Assembly: GCA_900759445.1 (NCBI GenBank)
Contig: CAAEVH010000002.1
Location: 62,001-126,000 of the forward strand
Length of the DNA stretch: 64,000 nt
Reading direction: 5' to 3'
Source of the DNA: an uncultured Raoultella sp.
GTDB taxonomy: Bacteria; Pseudomonadota; Gammaproteobacteria; Enterobacterales; Enterobacteriaceae
Shown piece by piece: positions 27,113-38,279 of the stretch (the first letter of the stretch is position 1; each line of letters opens with the position of its first letter). Both the position numbers and the translations under genes were made by a program. The notes beneath the pieces are model-generated. The model searched no databases. It saw only the letters and a program-made list of their open reading frames with translations, and was not told the DNA's origin.

Positions 27113-28702
27113 ATGACGTTGTCTCCTTATCTGCAAGAGGTGGCTAAACGCCGCACTTTTGCCATTATCTCTCACCCGGATGCCGGTAAAACGACCATCA
27201 CCGAGAAGGTATTACTGTTCGGACAGGCGATTCAAACCGCCGGTACCGTGAAAGGCCGTGGTTCGAGCCAGCATGCAAAATCAGACTGGATGGAGATGGA
27301 AAAGCAGCGTGGTATCTCCATTACCACGTCGGTGATGCAGTTCCCGTATCACAACAGCCTGGTTAACCTGCTGGATACCCCGGGCCACGAAGACTTCTCC
27401 GAAGATACCTACCGTACCCTGACGGCGGTGGACTGCTGTCTGATGGTCATCGATGCGGCAAAAGGCGTTGAAGATCGTACCCGTAAGCTGATGGAAGTGA
27501 CCCGTCTGCGCGATACGCCGATCCTGACGTTCATGAACAAACTCGACCGTGATATCCGCGATCCGATGGAGCTGCTGGATGAAGTGGAGAACGAGCTGCG
27601 TATTGCCTGCGCGCCGATCACCTGGCCGATTGGCTGCGGTAAGCTGTTTAAGGGCGTGTACCATCTCTACAAAGATGAGACCTATCTCTATCAGACCGGT
27701 AAGGGCCACACTATTCAGGAAGTGCGGATCGTAAAAGGGTTGAATAACCCGGATCTTGATATGGCCGTCGGCGAAGATCTGGCGCAGCAGCTGCGTGATG
27801 AGCTGGAGCTGGTACAGGGCGCTTCAAACGAGTTTGATAAAGATCTGTTCCTCGCCGGTGAAATCACCCCGGTCTTCTTTGGTACGGCCTTAGGTAACTT
27901 CGGCGTGGATCATATGCTGGATGGCCTGGTTGAGTGGGCGCCGGCGCCGATGCCGCGCAAAACCGATACCCGTGAAGTGACGGCGGAAGAAGAGAAATTT
28001 ACCGGTTTCGTCTTTAAAATTCAGGCCAACATGGATCCGAAACACCGTGACCGCGTGGCCTTTATGCGCGTGGTGTCCGGTAAGTATGAGAAGGGCATGA
28101 AGCTGCGTCAGGTCCGTACGGGCAAAGACGTGGTGATTTCCGATGCGCTGACCTTTATGGCCGGCGACCGTTCTCATGTGGAAGAGGCGTGGCCGGGCGA
28201 TATTATCGGTCTGCACAACCACGGCACGATTCAGATCGGTGATACCTTCACCCAGGGCGAGATGATGAAGTTCACCGGTATCCCGAACTTCGCACCGGAG
28301 CTGTTCCGTCGCATTCGCCTGAAGGATCCGCTGAAGCAGAAGCAGCTGCTCAAAGGGCTGGTACAGCTTTCTGAAGAGGGCGCGGTACAGGTCTTCCGTC
28401 CGATCGCCAATAACGATCTTATTGTCGGCGCGGTCGGGGTGCTGCAGTTTGATGTGGTCGTGGCTCGTCTGAAGAGTGAATACAACGTGGAAGCGATCTA
28501 CGAATCGGTGAACGTGGCGACCGCACGCTGGGTGGAATCCACCGACGTGAAAAAATTTGAGGAATTTAAGCGTAAAAACGAAATTCAGCTGGCCCTCGAT
28601 GGCGGTGATAATCTGACATATATCGCGCCAACGATGGTTAACCTGAACCTGACGCAGGAACGCTATCCTGACGTTCTGTTCCGTAAAACTCGCGAGCACT
28701 AA
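27113..28702 (+). CDS. prfC: Peptide chain release factor 3 (RF3)
   Basis: The 529-residue translational GTPase matches E. coli RF3. The P-loop is [12 protein letters not shown], the G3 motif is DTPGHEDF and the G4 motif is NKLDRD. RF3 uses GTP to recycle RF1/RF2 from the ribosome after peptide release. It is monocistronic, with a GC-rich hairpin downstream. Codon use is strongly biased, as for a well-expressed gene. Confidence 0.98.
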   Translation: MTLSPYLQEVAKRRTFAIISHPDAGKTTITEKVLLFGQAIQTAGTVKGRGSSQHAKSDWMEMEKQRGISITTSVMQFPYHNSLVNLLDTPGHEDFSEDTYRTLTAVDCCLMVIDAAKGVEDRTRKLMEVTRLRDTPILTFMNKLDRDIRDPMELLDEVENELRIACAPITWPIGCGKLFKGVYHLYKDETYLYQTGKGHTIQEVRIVKGLNNPDLDMAVGEDLAQQLRDELELVQGASNEFDKDLFLAGEITPVFFGTALGNFGVDHMLDGLVEWAPAPMPRKTDTREVTAEEEKFTGFVFKIQANMDPKHRDRVAFMRVVSGKYEKGMKLRQVRTGKDVVISDALTFMAGDRSHVEEAWPGDIIGLHNHGTIQIGDTFTQGEMMKFTGIPNFAPELFRRIRLKDPLKQKQLLKGLVQLSEEGAVQVFRPIANNDLIVGAVGVLQFDVVVARLKSEYNVEAIYESVNVATARWVESTDVKKFEEFKRKNEIQLALDGGDNLTYIAPTMVNLNLTQERYPDVLFRKTREH

Positions 28703-28710
28703 TCCCTTCC

Positions 28711-28744
28711 GGAGCGCGGCTCTCACCGCGCTCCACGCTATTTT
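28711..28744 (+). terminator. Terminator-like hairpin after prfC
   Basis: GGAGCGCGG (28711-28719) pairs with CCGCGCTCC (28726-28734). A TTTT tract comes only at 28741, so the terminator is imperfect. Confidence 0.55.
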
Positions 28745-28833
28745 GTTGTTGTTTCCTGCGTTATAGAAAGTTCTTAAAGATCCCGTCAGCGTGACTTTTT
28801 GTGCATATTTTCCGTCTCTTTCATGACCTTCTA

Positions 28834-28846
28834 CTATATTTAATAA
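28834..28846 (+). promoter_or_regulatory. Possible sigma-S promoter of osmY
   Basis: CTATATTTAATAA at 28834-28846 resembles an extended sigma-S -10 element (CTATACT). It is about 75-85 bp before the osmY ATG. E. coli osmY is a classical RpoS-dependent gene. Confidence 0.5.
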
Positions 28847-28919
28847 GTAATTTTTAAGATTCTGGCTTAATAAGCTACTTATTTTGCTTTAGCGATATAG
28901 AAATAACGAGGACAGAGAG

Positions 28920-29531
28920 ATGACAAGACTAAAGGATGCCGGGACGTTGCTGGCTCTCTTCTTAGGCTCAGCCATGATAAGCGCCTCGGCATATGCAGAA
29001 AATCCGCCGGCGAACAGCGCACAATCGGTTGCCTCCAGCGCCGGGCAGGCCGTCGACAGCTCGCTGAACAAAGTTGGCGATTTTATGGATGACAGCACTA
29101 TCACCGCCAGGGTGAAAGCGGCGCTGATTGACGATAAAAATATTCGCAGCAGCGATATCTCTGTGAAAACCGAGAATAAAGTGGTGACGCTGAGCGGCTC
29201 GGTTGACAGTGCGGAGCAAAAAGATCTGGCGGTGAACGCCGCGAAAACGGTCAAAGGCGTGACCACCGTGCATGACCAGTTGAACGTGGTCGCAGAGAAG
29301 TCTGCTAGCCTGAAGGGGTACGCAGGCGATACGGCCATTACCAGTCAAGTCAAAGCCAAACTGTTGGCGGATGACATTGTACCGTCGCGAAAGGTCACGG
29401 TTGAAACCCGTGCCGGGACCGTACATTTATCCGGAACCGTTGATTCTCGTCAGCAGGCGGATCGCGCGGCAGACATTGCCAAAGCCGTTTCGGGTGTAAA
29501 AAACGTAGAAAATAATCTTAGCGTTAAATAA
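28920..29531 (+). CDS. osmY: Osmotically induced periplasmic protein OsmY
   Basis: The 203-residue protein has a signal peptide cleaved near residue 26 ([10 protein letters not shown]). Two BON domains follow, about residues 57-120 and 137-200, each with VTLSG or VHLSGTVDS cores. BON domains bind phospholipids. OsmY is a periplasmic chaperone-like protein induced in stationary phase and hyperosmosis. GAGGACAGAGAG lies before the ATG. Confidence 0.95.
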   Translation: MTRLKDAGTLLALFLGSAMISASAYAENPPANSAQSVASSAGQAVDSSLNKVGDFMDDSTITARVKAALIDDKNIRSSDISVKTENKVVTLSGSVDSAEQKDLAVNAAKTVKGVTTVHDQLNVVAEKSASLKGYAGDTAITSQVKAKLLADDIVPSRKVTVETRAGTVHLSGTVDSRQQADRAADIAKAVSGVKNVENNLSVK

Positions 29532-29614
29532 ACCCATTCATTTAATAACGTTATTTCCCGTTAACTATTCAACTCTTTGAATTGCGCGTTGAATGACATG
29601 CGGGAGGTAAACAA

Positions 29615-29701
29615 ATGAATCCTCTGGCGCTTATTCAGGTCATTTTATCGAGGAACACGGGCATCGCCCGAGCACCAGCAATTCGACGTATGACGAGTTA
29701 A
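29615..29701 (+). CDS. Possible 28-residue small protein between osmY and ytjA
   Basis: An ATG at 29615 is preceded by a strong GGGAGGTAAACAA ribosome site. The ORF reads MNPLALIQVILSRNTGIARA and ends at TAA (29701). The N-terminal third is hydrophobic. I recognise no family. The good Shine-Dalgarno is the main argument; chance is possible. Confidence 0.35.
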   Translation: MNPLALIQVILSRNTGIARAPAIRRMTS

Positions 29702-29785
29702 GAAAAAGAGCATGACAGGGTTGATTTATGCGCGGCCTGAGCGCGCAGAAAAGCGACCGTTATCCACTATGGTAAGGAGCACATT

Positions 29786-29947
29786 ATGTTTCGATGGGGC
29801 ATTATTTTTCTGGTCATTGCACTGATTGCCGCCGCGTTAGGATTTGGTAGCCTGGCGGGTACGGCTGCCTGGGCTGCAAAAATCGTCTTTGTCGTCGGTA
29901 TTATTCTGTTCCTGGTTAGCCTGTTTACCGGGCGCCGGCGCCCATAG
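29786..29947 (+). CDS. ytjA: DUF1328 small membrane protein YtjA
   Basis: The 53-residue protein starts [20 protein letters not shown] and ends SLFTGRRRP. It has two transmembrane helices around a Gly/Ala-rich turn and a basic C-terminus, matching E. coli YtjA in length. TAAGGAG lies 6 bp before the ATG. Function is unknown; the family is often stress-linked, which fits its place after osmY. It is too short for many gene finders. Confidence 0.9.
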   Translation: MFRWGIIFLVIALIAAALGFGSLAGTAAWAAKIVFVVGIILFLVSLFTGRRRP

Positions 29948-30009
29948 AAAGCGGTCTTTCCCTGCCGCGCAGGACGCGAAAGGCGTTTTAATGACATAGC
30001 GTTTTACAT

Positions 30010-30036
30010 AAAGCCAGTCCTCAGGACTGGCTTTCG
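30010..30036 (+). terminator. Intrinsic terminator after ytjA
   Basis: GCCAGTCC (30013-30020) pairs with GGACTGGC (30024-30031) across a TCA loop, flanked by AAA and TTT. It separates ytjA from yjjU. Confidence 0.8.
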
Positions 30037-30197
30037 TGGTTTCAGGGGGGTAATAATTGCAGGACGGCGCGGCGATGGACGCCAGGATTTCAGATCCCTT
30101 GTGGGCGGTGAACGTCGCCCGACGGGCCGGGAGCGCTGGGGGGAGACCCCGCCGGATTATTTTGGGCTGGTACAATAAAACATAACAGGAAAGCAGG

Positions 30198-31271
30198 GTG
30201 GGACATCGAATTCCCGTAACGCTTGGCAATATTGCGCCGCTGTCGGTCAAACCATTTCTTCCGGGCAAGCTTGGCCTGGTGTGCGAGGGTGGCGGTCAGC
30301 GAGGTATTTTTACCGCCGGAGTACTGGATGAGTTCATGCGCGCGGGATTCAACCCCTTTGACATTATGCTGGGGACATCCGCCGGGGCGCAGAACCTGTC
30401 GGCCTACATGTGCAACCAGCAGGGCTACGCCCGCAAGGTCATCACCCGTTACACCACGGCCCGGCAATTTTTCGATCCTATGCGTTTTGTCCGCGGCGGC
30501 AATCTTATCGACCTTGACTGGCTGGTGGAGACCACGGCGCAAAAAATGCCGCTGGCGATGAGCTATGCGGAAGAGCAGTTCGCTCTGGGGAAAGAGCTGT
30601 GGATGTGCGCCTGCCGGGGCGATGATTATACGCCAGACTATTTTGCCCCCACGCAGACCACGTGGCTCGATTTGATCCGCGCTTCCAGCGCGATCCCCGG
30701 CTTTTATCGCAGCGGCGTCATGCTGGATGGCATCAGCTATCTGGATGGCGGCGTCAGCGATGCGATTCCCGTACAGGAGGCGGCCCGACGCGGGGCGCAA
30801 ACCATCGTGGTTATCCGTACGGTGCCTTCACAGATGTTCTATACCCCGCAGTGGTTTAAGCGAATGGAGCGTTGGCTGGGGGAAAGCAGCCTGCAGCCGT
30901 TTGTGAACCTGGTCCAGCATCACGAGGCCACCTATCGCACTACCCAACAGTTTATTGAGAAGCCGCCGGGTAAGCTGCGCATCCTGGAAATTTATCCGCA
31001 GAAACCGCTTAAAAGTATGGCGCTGGGAAGCCGTCTACCGGCGCTGCTGGAAGACTACAAGACCGGGCGGCAGTGCGGGCGTTATTTCCTGGCGACGGTC
31101 GGCAAACTGCTGGCAGACCGTCCACCGCTGGTGCGTCATTTGCCGCGAGTCACGCAGCCGGCCTCGGTTGTGGTGCCGGCGGCTTCCGTCGCCAACGATT
31201 CCCATCCGGCCACTTTCGTTACCGCCCCGCAGGCTAATGATGCCAGCTTTGATAACGAGGATCTGGCATGA
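30198..31271 (+). CDS. yjjU: Patatin-like phospholipase YjjU
   Basis: A GTG start at 30198 (GGAAAGCAGG upstream) gives 357 residues, the same as E. coli. Patatin features are the oxyanion motif EGGGQRGIF, the nucleophile elbow GTSAG and the catalytic aspartate motif LDGGVSD. It is a predicted cytoplasmic lipid acyl hydrolase. Its substrate is not established. The stop overlaps the yjjV start (ATGA), indicating an operon. Confidence 0.93.
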   Translation: MGHRIPVTLGNIAPLSVKPFLPGKLGLVCEGGGQRGIFTAGVLDEFMRAGFNPFDIMLGTSAGAQNLSAYMCNQQGYARKVITRYTTARQFFDPMRFVRGGNLIDLDWLVETTAQKMPLAMSYAEEQFALGKELWMCACRGDDYTPDYFAPTQTTWLDLIRASSAIPGFYRSGVMLDGISYLDGGVSDAIPVQEAARRGAQTIVVIRTVPSQMFYTPQWFKRMERWLGESSLQPFVNLVQHHEATYRTTQQFIEKPPGKLRILEIYPQKPLKSMALGSRLPALLEDYKTGRQCGRYFLATVGKLLADRPPLVRHLPRVTQPASVVVPAASVANDSHPATFVTAPQANDASFDNEDLA

Positions 31272-32047
31272 CGTGGACGTTTATCGATACGCATTGTCAT
31301 TTTGATTTCCCGCCCTTCGCCGGCCATGCGGCCGAGAGTCTTGCCCGGGCGGCGCAAGCCGGGGTGACGCAGATAATTGTCCCGGCCATTGAAGCGGAAA
31401 ATTTCCCCCGCGTATTAGCGCTGGCGGAGCAGCATGAAGCGATTTATGCCGCCGTAGGACTGCATCCCATTGCGATCGAACGGCATGATGAGCGCAGTCT
31501 TGAGCGGTTGGAAGAGTGCCTGCGCCAACGCCACCGAAAGGTGGTCGCCGTGGGGGAGACGGGGCTCGATCTGTATCGTGAAGATCCGCAGTTTGAGCGC
31601 CAGAAGAGCATGCTGGAAGCGCAGCTGCGGCTGGCGAAGCGGTACGATCTGCCGGTGATTCTCCACTCCCGCCGTACTCACGATACGCTGGCGATGCTGC
31701 TGAAAAAACATGCCTTGCCGAGAACCGGCGTGGTACATGGTTTCGCGGGAAGCCTGCAGCAAGCGGAACGTTTTGTTCAGTCAGGTTATAAAATTGGCGT
31801 CGGCGGGACCATAACCTACCCACGTGCCAGTAAAACGCGTGATGTGGTGGCGCGTCTGCCGCTATCGGCACTGCTGCTGGAGACGGATGCGCCGGATATG
31901 CCGCTCAATGGTTTTCAGGGGCAGCCAAATCGACCCGAGCAGGTGGCCCGCGTCTTTGCCTCGTTATGTGAACTGCGGCAGGAACCTGCGGATGTCATTG
32001 CGAATGCGTTGTTAGACAATACGAAAGCGTTGTTCTGTAACCTGTGA
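31268..32047 (+). CDS. yjjV: TatD-family metal-dependent hydrolase YjjV
   Basis: The 259-residue protein is a TIM-barrel metallohydrolase. Metal ligands are DTHCHFDF near the N-terminus, GETGLD, and the ETDAPDMPL motif. TatD relatives are 3'-5' exonucleases or deoxyribonucleases. It overlaps yjjU by 4 bp. In E. coli yjjW-yjjI follow; here the deo control region comes next. Confidence 0.94.
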   Translation: MTWTFIDTHCHFDFPPFAGHAAESLARAAQAGVTQIIVPAIEAENFPRVLALAEQHEAIYAAVGLHPIAIERHDERSLERLEECLRQRHRKVVAVGETGLDLYREDPQFERQKSMLEAQLRLAKRYDLPVILHSRRTHDTLAMLLKKHALPRTGVVHGFAGSLQQAERFVQSGYKIGVGGTITYPRASKTRDVVARLPLSALLLETDAPDMPLNGFQGQPNRPEQVARVFASLCELRQEPADVIANALLDNTKALFCNL

Positions 32048-32271
32048 CGTAGGCGTAGCGCACTGTCAGTGATGACGCTCGTGAGTCCGCCGCGGCTAAG
32101 AGGTTGCGGCATCATCGCCGGCAAGGGCGTACTGCCTCGCTGCCCGGCTCCCCTTCCTTCCACGCACTCCTGAGAATGTTATAATTCCATCATCGTCTTT
32201 TTTCAGTAACCTGCTTATTTTTCAATGATTATTGCCTGATTTTTAATTTTTAGCACAATATGCATTCGCTT

Positions 32272-32311
32272 TTGTCGAGGAGTATTGTGGTTCTATGTTA
32301 TTATATTAACA
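32272..32311 (+). promoter_or_regulatory. deoP1-like promoter with DeoR operator
   Basis: -35 TTGTCG (32272-32277) and -10 TATGTT (32294-32299) are 16 bp apart. The 16-bp near-palindrome TGTTATTATATTAACA (32296-32311) overlaps the -10. It matches the arms of the DeoR consensus TGTTAGAATTCTAACA. Confidence 0.7.
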
Positions 32312-32436
32312 TTCCCTTGTGTCTGAGGATTTTGATTATGCTTAAAGTAAACCTGGCGTCTTTCAGCGTAATACCGCAGCCATAAAGGTGATCAATGTCA
32401 CATTACAGTAATGCAAATTCTCTATGAGTTTTCATT

Positions 32437-32488
32437 AACTGTGATGAATGTCGAAGTGTAACGGCGAGGTGATGTTACAATAGTAACA
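32437..32488 (+). promoter_or_regulatory. deoP2-like promoter: CRP site, -10 and DeoR operator
   Basis: A CRP half-site TGTGA (32440) lies upstream of -10 TACAAT (32476-32481). The -10 is embedded in the DeoR operator TGTTACAATAGTAACA (32473-32488), whose arms pair except at the centre. The layout equals that of E. coli deoP2, controlled by CRP, CytR and DeoR. Confidence 0.8.
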
Positions 32489-32541
32489 GACTCGCAAGGT
32501 GAACAAACTATTGAACCGGCAATAAGCCGTCGGAGTGTAAA

Positions 32542-33321
32542 ATGACTGATTTATCTGCAAGCAGCCTGCGCGCGTTGAAACTGATGGACCTGACCACGCT
32601 GAATGACGATGACACCAATGAAAAGGTGATCGCTCTGTGCCATCAGGCAAAAACGCCGGTAGGGAACACAGCGGCTATCTGCATCTATCCGCGCTTTATC
32701 CCGATCGCGCGTAAAACGCTGAACGCGCAAGGCACCCCGGATATCCGTATCGCCACGGTCACAAACTTCCCGCATGGTAACGATGATATCGATATCGCGC
32801 TGGCGGAAACCCGTGCGGCCATCGCTTACGGCGCGGACGAAGTTGACGTGGTATTCCCGTACCGCGCGCTGATCGCGGGTAACGAGCAGGTTGGATTCGA
32901 TCTGGTGAAGGCCTGTAAAGAGGCTTGCGCGGCGGCCAACGTGCTGTTGAAAGTGATCATCGAAACCGGTGAGCTGAAAGAAGAAGCGTTAATTCGCAAA
33001 GCCTCTGAAATTTCTATTAAAGCCGGGGCGGATTTCATCAAAACCTCGACCGGTAAAGTTCCGGTAAACGCGACGCCGGAAAGCGCACGTATCATGCTGG
33101 AAGTGATCCGCGATATGGGTGTACAGAAAACCGTTGGCTTTAAGCCTGCGGGCGGCGTCCGCAGCGCTGAAGATGCGCAGCAGTTCCTGGCGATTGCCGA
33201 TGAACTGTTTGGTGCCGACTGGGCGGATTCCCGCCACTATCGTTTCGGCGCCTCCAGCCTGCTGGCAAGCCTGCTGAAAGCGCTGGGTCACGGCGACGGT
33301 AAGAGCGCCAGCAGCTACTAA
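32542..33321 (+). CDS. deoC: Deoxyribose-phosphate aldolase DeoC
   Basis: The 259-residue class I aldolase cleaves 2-deoxyribose-5-phosphate to acetaldehyde and glyceraldehyde-3-phosphate. Catalytic residues Asp102, Lys167 (Schiff base, FIKTSTG) and Lys201 (GFKPAGG) are at the E. coli numbers. It is the first gene of the deoCABD operon for deoxynucleoside catabolism. A REP pair separates it from deoA. Confidence 0.98.
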   Translation: MTDLSASSLRALKLMDLTTLNDDDTNEKVIALCHQAKTPVGNTAAICIYPRFIPIARKTLNAQGTPDIRIATVTNFPHGNDDIDIALAETRAAIAYGADEVDVVFPYRALIAGNEQVGFDLVKACKEACAAANVLLKVIIETGELKEEALIRKASEISIKAGADFIKTSTGKVPVNATPESARIMLEVIRDMGVQKTVGFKPAGGVRSAEDAQQFLAIADELFGADWADSRHYRFGASSLLASLLKALGHGDGKSASSY

Positions 33322-33341
33322 GGCGTAACGGCGACAAAACC

Positions 33342-33411
33342 GTAGCCCGGAGGAGGCGCAGCTGCGCCGACCCCGGGAGATTCCCGGCGTCGCGACGCTC
33401 GGCCGGGCTAC
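33342..33411. repeat. REP/BIME pair between deoC and deoA
   Basis: GTAGCCCGG (33342-33350) and CCGGGCTAC (33403-33411) form the outer arms. Inner palindromes GGCGCAGCTGCGCC and CCCGGGAGATTCCCGG lie between them. Such elements often tune mRNA stability within operons. Confidence 0.75.
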
Positions 33412-33477
33412 AGGATCTTAGCGCGGGCGCAGACAACGCCGCCCGCCGAATTTGACCTTATTCCTCAGGGGGTTACC

Positions 33478-34800
33478 TTGTTTCTCGCACAAGAAATTAT
33501 TCGTAAAAAACGTGATGGCCATGCGCTGAGCGATGACGAAATTCGCTTTTTCATCAACGGGATCCGCGATAACACCGTTTCTGAAGGGCAGATCGCGGCG
33601 CTGGCGATGACCATCTTTTTCCACGATATGTCTATGCCAGAACGCGTCTCGTTAACCATGGCAATGCGGGATTCAGGAACCGTTCTGGACTGGAAAAGCC
33701 TCAATCTGAATGGCCCGATTGTCGATAAACACTCCACCGGCGGCGTGGGCGATGTGACTTCGCTGATGCTTGGTCCGATGGTCGCCGCCTGCGGCGGCTA
33801 TGTGCCGATGATCTCCGGGCGCGGCCTCGGTCATACCGGCGGCACCCTCGACAAACTGGAAGCCATTCCAGGTTTCGATATTTTCCCGGATGACGCCCGT
33901 TTCCGCGGCATTATTAAAGATGTTGGCGTCGCCATCATTGGGCAGACCAGTTCGCTGGCCCCTGCCGACAAACGTTTCTATGCCACCCGCGATATTACCG
34001 CGACGGTGGATTCCATCCCACTCATCACCGCCTCGATTCTGGCGAAAAAACTGGCGGAAGGCCTGGATGCGCTGGTGATGGACGTCAAAGTAGGCAGCGG
34101 CGCCTTTATGCCGACCTACGAACTCTCCGCAGCGCTTGCCGAAGCGATCGTTGGCGTTTCCAACGGTGCCGGCGTGCGTACTACCGCGCTGCTGACCGAT
34201 ATGAACCAGGTGCTGGCATCCAGCGCCGGTAATGCCGTCGAAGTCCGTGAAGCGGTTCGCTTCCTGACCGGCGAATACCGCAATCCGCGTCTGTTTGATG
34301 TGACCATGGCGCTGTGCGTGGAAATGCTGATTTCCGGCAAACTGGCCCAGGATGACGCCGACGCGCGGGCGAAACTGCAGGCGGTGCTGGACAACGGCAA
34401 AGCGGCGGAAGTCTTTGGCCGGATGGTTGCCGCGCAAAAAGGGCCGACTGATTTCGTCGAGAACTACGATAACTATCTGCCTACCGCCATGCTGAGCAAA
34501 GCGGTCTACGCTGATGGTGAAGGGTTTGTCGCTGAAATGGACACCCGTGCGCTGGGTATGGCGGTGGTGTCGATGGGCGGCGGTCGTCGCCAGGCGTCCG
34601 ATCCGATTGACTATAGCGTCGGCTTTACCGACATGGCGCGCCTGGGCGACAGCGTTGACGGGCAGCGTCCGCTCGCGGTTATCCATGCCAAAGATGAAGC
34701 CAGCTGGCAGGATGCGGCGAAAGCCGTCAAAGCGGCAATTAAACTGGACGATAAGGCGCCGAAAGAAACCCCGACGGTCTATCGCCGAATCACCGAATAA
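33478..34800 (+). CDS. deoA: Thymidine phosphorylase DeoA
   Basis: A TTG start at 33478 ([20 protein letters not shown]) gives 440 residues, the same start type and length as E. coli. It phosphorolyses thymidine/deoxyuridine to base plus deoxyribose-1-phosphate. The phosphate-binding motif is KHSTGGVGD, and the family signature [11 protein letters not shown] follows. GGGGTT before the TTG provides the ribosome site. It is the second gene of the operon. Confidence 0.97.
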   Translation: MFLAQEIIRKKRDGHALSDDEIRFFINGIRDNTVSEGQIAALAMTIFFHDMSMPERVSLTMAMRDSGTVLDWKSLNLNGPIVDKHSTGGVGDVTSLMLGPMVAACGGYVPMISGRGLGHTGGTLDKLEAIPGFDIFPDDARFRGIIKDVGVAIIGQTSSLAPADKRFYATRDITATVDSIPLITASILAKKLAEGLDALVMDVKVGSGAFMPTYELSAALAEAIVGVSNGAGVRTTALLTDMNQVLASSAGNAVEVREAVRFLTGEYRNPRLFDVTMALCVEMLISGKLAQDDADARAKLQAVLDNGKAAEVFGRMVAAQKGPTDFVENYDNYLPTAMLSKAVYADGEGFVAEMDTRALGMAVVSMGGGRRQASDPIDYSVGFTDMARLGDSVDGQRPLAVIHAKDEASWQDAAKAVKAAIKLDDKAPKETPTVYRRITE

Positions 34801-34816
34801 CGGTATACTGATCTGA

Positions 34817-36076
<1,260 letters not shown>

Positions 36077-36083
36077 GGTCATT

Positions 36084-36151
36084 GCCCGGTGGCGCTATGC
36101 TGACCGGGCCTGTGGTTTTGTAGGCCGGGTAAGGCGCAGCCGCCGCCCGGC
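36084..36151. repeat. REP/BIME pair between deoB and deoD
   Basis: GCCCGGT/ACCGGGC (36084-36090, 36103-36109) and GCCGGG/CCCGGC (36124-36129, 36146-36151) are two hairpins. They lie in the 103-bp gap inside the deo operon. Confidence 0.8.
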
Positions 36152-36179
36152 AAAAACAACAATATAAAAGGAACTGAAG

Positions 36180-36899
36180 ATGGCAACTCCTCATATTAAT
36201 GCAGAAATGGGTGATTTCGCTGACGTCGTGTTGATGCCGGGCGACCCGCTGCGCGCGAAGCACATCGCGGAAACTTTCCTTGAAGACGTGCGCGAAGTGA
36301 ACAACGTGCGCGGCATGCTGGGCTTCACCGGTACCTATAAAGGCCGCAAGATCTCCGTCATGGGCCACGGCATGGGGATCCCGTCCTGCTCCATCTACAC
36401 CAAAGAGCTGATCACCGATTTCGGCGTGAAGAAGATTATTCGCGTGGGCTCCTGCGGCGCGGTACGTGCTGATGTCAAACTGCGTGATGTGGTGATTGGC
36501 ATGGGCGCGTGCACCGACTCCAAAGTTAACCGTCTGCGCTTTAAAGATCATGATTTCGCCGCTATTGCTGACTTCGGCATGGTGCGTAACGCGGTTGATG
36601 CTGCAAAAGCGCTGGGCGTTGATGCCCGTGTCGGCAACATCTTCTCCGCAGACCTGTTCTATACCCCGGATCCGTCCATGTTCGATGTGATGGAAAAATA
36701 CGGCATCCTGGGCGTGGAAATGGAAGCCGCCGGTATCTACGGCGTAGCGGCGGAGTTCGGGGCGAAAGCGCTGACTATCTGCACCGTTTCCGATCATATT
36801 CGTACGCATGAGCAAACGACCGCGGCTGAGCGTCAGACGACGTTCAACGATATGATCAAAATCGCGCTGGAATCCGTTCTGCTGGGCGATAAAGAGTAA
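36180..36899 (+). CDS. deoD: Purine nucleoside phosphorylase DeoD
   Basis: The 239-residue hexameric PNP phosphorolyses purine (deoxy)nucleosides. Typical features are [13 protein letters not shown] (phosphate binding), [10 protein letters not shown], and the [11 protein letters not shown] ribose-binding segment. Asp in TVSDHI is the catalytic acid. It is the last gene of deoCABD; a long repeat array and terminator follow. Confidence 0.98.
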   Translation: MATPHINAEMGDFADVVLMPGDPLRAKHIAETFLEDVREVNNVRGMLGFTGTYKGRKISVMGHGMGIPSCSIYTKELITDFGVKKIIRVGSCGAVRADVKLRDVVIGMGACTDSKVNRLRFKDHDFAAIADFGMVRNAVDAAKALGVDARVGNIFSADLFYTPDPSMFDVMEKYGILGVEMEAAGIYGVAAEFGAKALTICTVSDHIRTHEQTTAAERQTTFNDMIKIALESVLLGDKE

Positions 36900-36910
36900 A
36901 GGTTGTATTG

Positions 36911-36936
36911 CCCGGTGGCGCTGCGCTTACCGGGTC
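36911..36936. repeat. REP hairpin after deoD
   Basis: CCCGGT (36911-36916) pairs with ACCGGG just before the 64-bp array. It resembles the first half of the deoB-deoD BIME. Confidence 0.6.
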
Positions 36937-37250
36937 AATCAAACCGTGCGGGATCTGGCGGCCGGATAGTGCGTAACCGCTAGTCTCGCGCTGAGCGGTC
37001 AATCAAACCGTGCGGGATCTGGTGGCCGGATAGGGCGTAACCGCTAGTCTCGCGCTGAGCGGTCAATCAAACCGTGCGGGATCTGGCGGCCGGATAGGGC
37101 GTAACCGCTAGTCTCGCGCTGAGCGGTCAATCAAACCGTGCGAAATCTGTAGGCCGGATAGGGCGTAAACGCGAGTCTTGCGCTGAGCGGTCAATCAAAC
37201 CGTGCGGAATCTGTAGGCCGGATAAGGCGTAGCCGCCATCCGGCTTTTTT
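36933..37250. repeat. Tandem array of 64-bp REP-derived units
   Basis: Five units begin at exactly 64-bp intervals (36933, 36997, 37061, 37125, 37189), each with GGTCAATCAAACCGTGCG. Four are full length. The first three differ at only two positions (C/T and T/G); the fourth diverges more. The fifth turns into a canonical REP (GCCGGATAAGGCG...CCATCCGGC). Each unit holds a decayed REP head, GCCGGATAGGGCGTAACCGC. There are no unique spacers, so it is not CRISPR. Confidence 0.95.
37217..37250 (+). terminator. REP-type terminator of the deo operon
   Basis: GCCGGAT (37217-37223) pairs with ATCCGGC (37238-37244), followed by TTTTTT (37245-37250). It ends just before the convergent lplA stop. Confidence 0.8.
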
Positions 37251-37251
37251 A

Positions 37252-38268
37252 TCAGCGCACCGCGCCGGCAATCCATGCCGACAGCTCCCGCAGCTCTTTC
37301 TCCTGCTCCGGGAAATCCACTAATAATGCTTCACACGCCTGCTGCAGCACGTCAGCACGATACGGGCAGCCCTGCAATCGCGTAGCCAGCGTTTCCAGCG
37401 GTGCCGGATTCAGGCTATCGGTAAAGACCTGCGCACGGGTGATATGGCCTTTCTCAACGTCAAAGTGCAGCTCAACCCCACCCCAGACAAAGCGCTCATC
37501 CAGCAGGTGCGAGAAGGCCGGCGCCTGGCCAAAATTCCATGCCCAGCTGCTCTGGCGGGCGAAGGTTTCGGCAAAGTTCGGCAGATCCGGCGTCTTATCG
37601 GGCGAAATCACTTCCGCGGCGACGCGCTCGCCGTAGTAGGTGAAAAAGGCCTCTTCAATCGCCGAGCAGACCTGCTGGTGCGTAATACCCGGCAGCAGCT
37701 CAACCAGATTGGCTACGCGGCCGCGTACCGAAGTGATACCTTTCGCCTGTAGCTTCTTTTTATCCGGGTTGAGATAGTTTGCCAGACGACTTAAATCGGC
37801 ATTCAACAGCAGCGTTCCGTGGTGAAAACCGCGGTCAAGGGTTTCGCGGTAGGCCGAACCGGAGATTTTACGATCGCCTTCGGCAGTTTTGACCACCAGG
37901 TCATTGCGCCCGGATGCTTCAGCCGTGACGCCCAGCGCCTCCAGCGCAGCCAGTACAATCCGGGTGGAGACGGTTTTATCGTACTCGGGTTTACCTGCCA
38001 TGAAGGTAAAGCAGGTGTTGCCGAGATCGTGGAATACCGCGCCGCCGCCGCTGCTGCGGCGGGCCAGACGGACGTTATCCTCTTCCATCCGGCGGGTGTT
38101 GCACTCTTTCCACGGGTTTTGCGCCCGCCCAATGACCACCGTGTCGGCATTGCGCCACAGGAACAGCACGCGCTGGGTGGCGGGCATCTGGCGGAAAATA
38201 CACTCTTCAACCGCGAGGTTGAACCAGGGATCCGTAGAATCTGAGAGCAGCAGGCGTAGCGTCGACAT
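37252..38268 (-). CDS. lplA: Lipoate-protein ligase A
   Basis: The 338-residue enzyme matches E. coli LplA. It activates lipoate with ATP and transfers it to the E2/H lipoyl domains. The lipoate-binding motif [12 protein letters not shown] (residues 70-81) and the catalytic Lys134 in [10 protein letters not shown] are present. The C-terminal accessory domain is complete. It is the second gene after ytjB, 11 bp downstream. Confidence 0.97.
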   Translation of the reverse strand: MSTLRLLLSDSTDPWFNLAVEECIFRQMPATQRVLFLWRNADTVVIGRAQNPWKECNTRRMEEDNVRLARRSSGGGAVFHDLGNTCFTFMAGKPEYDKTVSTRIVLAALEALGVTAEASGRNDLVVKTAEGDRKISGSAYRETLDRGFHHGTLLLNADLSRLANYLNPDKKKLQAKGITSVRGRVANLVELLPGITHQQVCSAIEEAFFTYYGERVAAEVISPDKTPDLPNFAETFARQSSWAWNFGQAPAFSHLLDERFVWGGVELHFDVEKGHITRAQVFTDSLNPAPLETLATRLQGCPYRADVLQQACEALLVDFPEQEKELRELSAWIAGAVR

Positions 38269-38279
38269 CAGCGATTTCC

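Larger units (their letters stand above)
32048..32541 (+). promoter_or_regulatory. deo operon control region with two promoters
   Basis: These 494 bp hold no supported gene. They contain a proximal promoter equivalent to E. coli deoP2 and a distal one equivalent to deoP1, each with a DeoR operator (listed separately). Two CRP-like sites lie at about 32404-32428 and 32437-32458, with TGTGA at 32440-32444. The arrangement resembles the CRP-CytR-CRP module of E. coli deoP2. Confidence 0.8.

Noticed and set aside
36933..37250. CRISPR array
   Set aside because: The 64-bp units are contiguous with no unique spacers and no cas genes nearby; they derive from a REP element.
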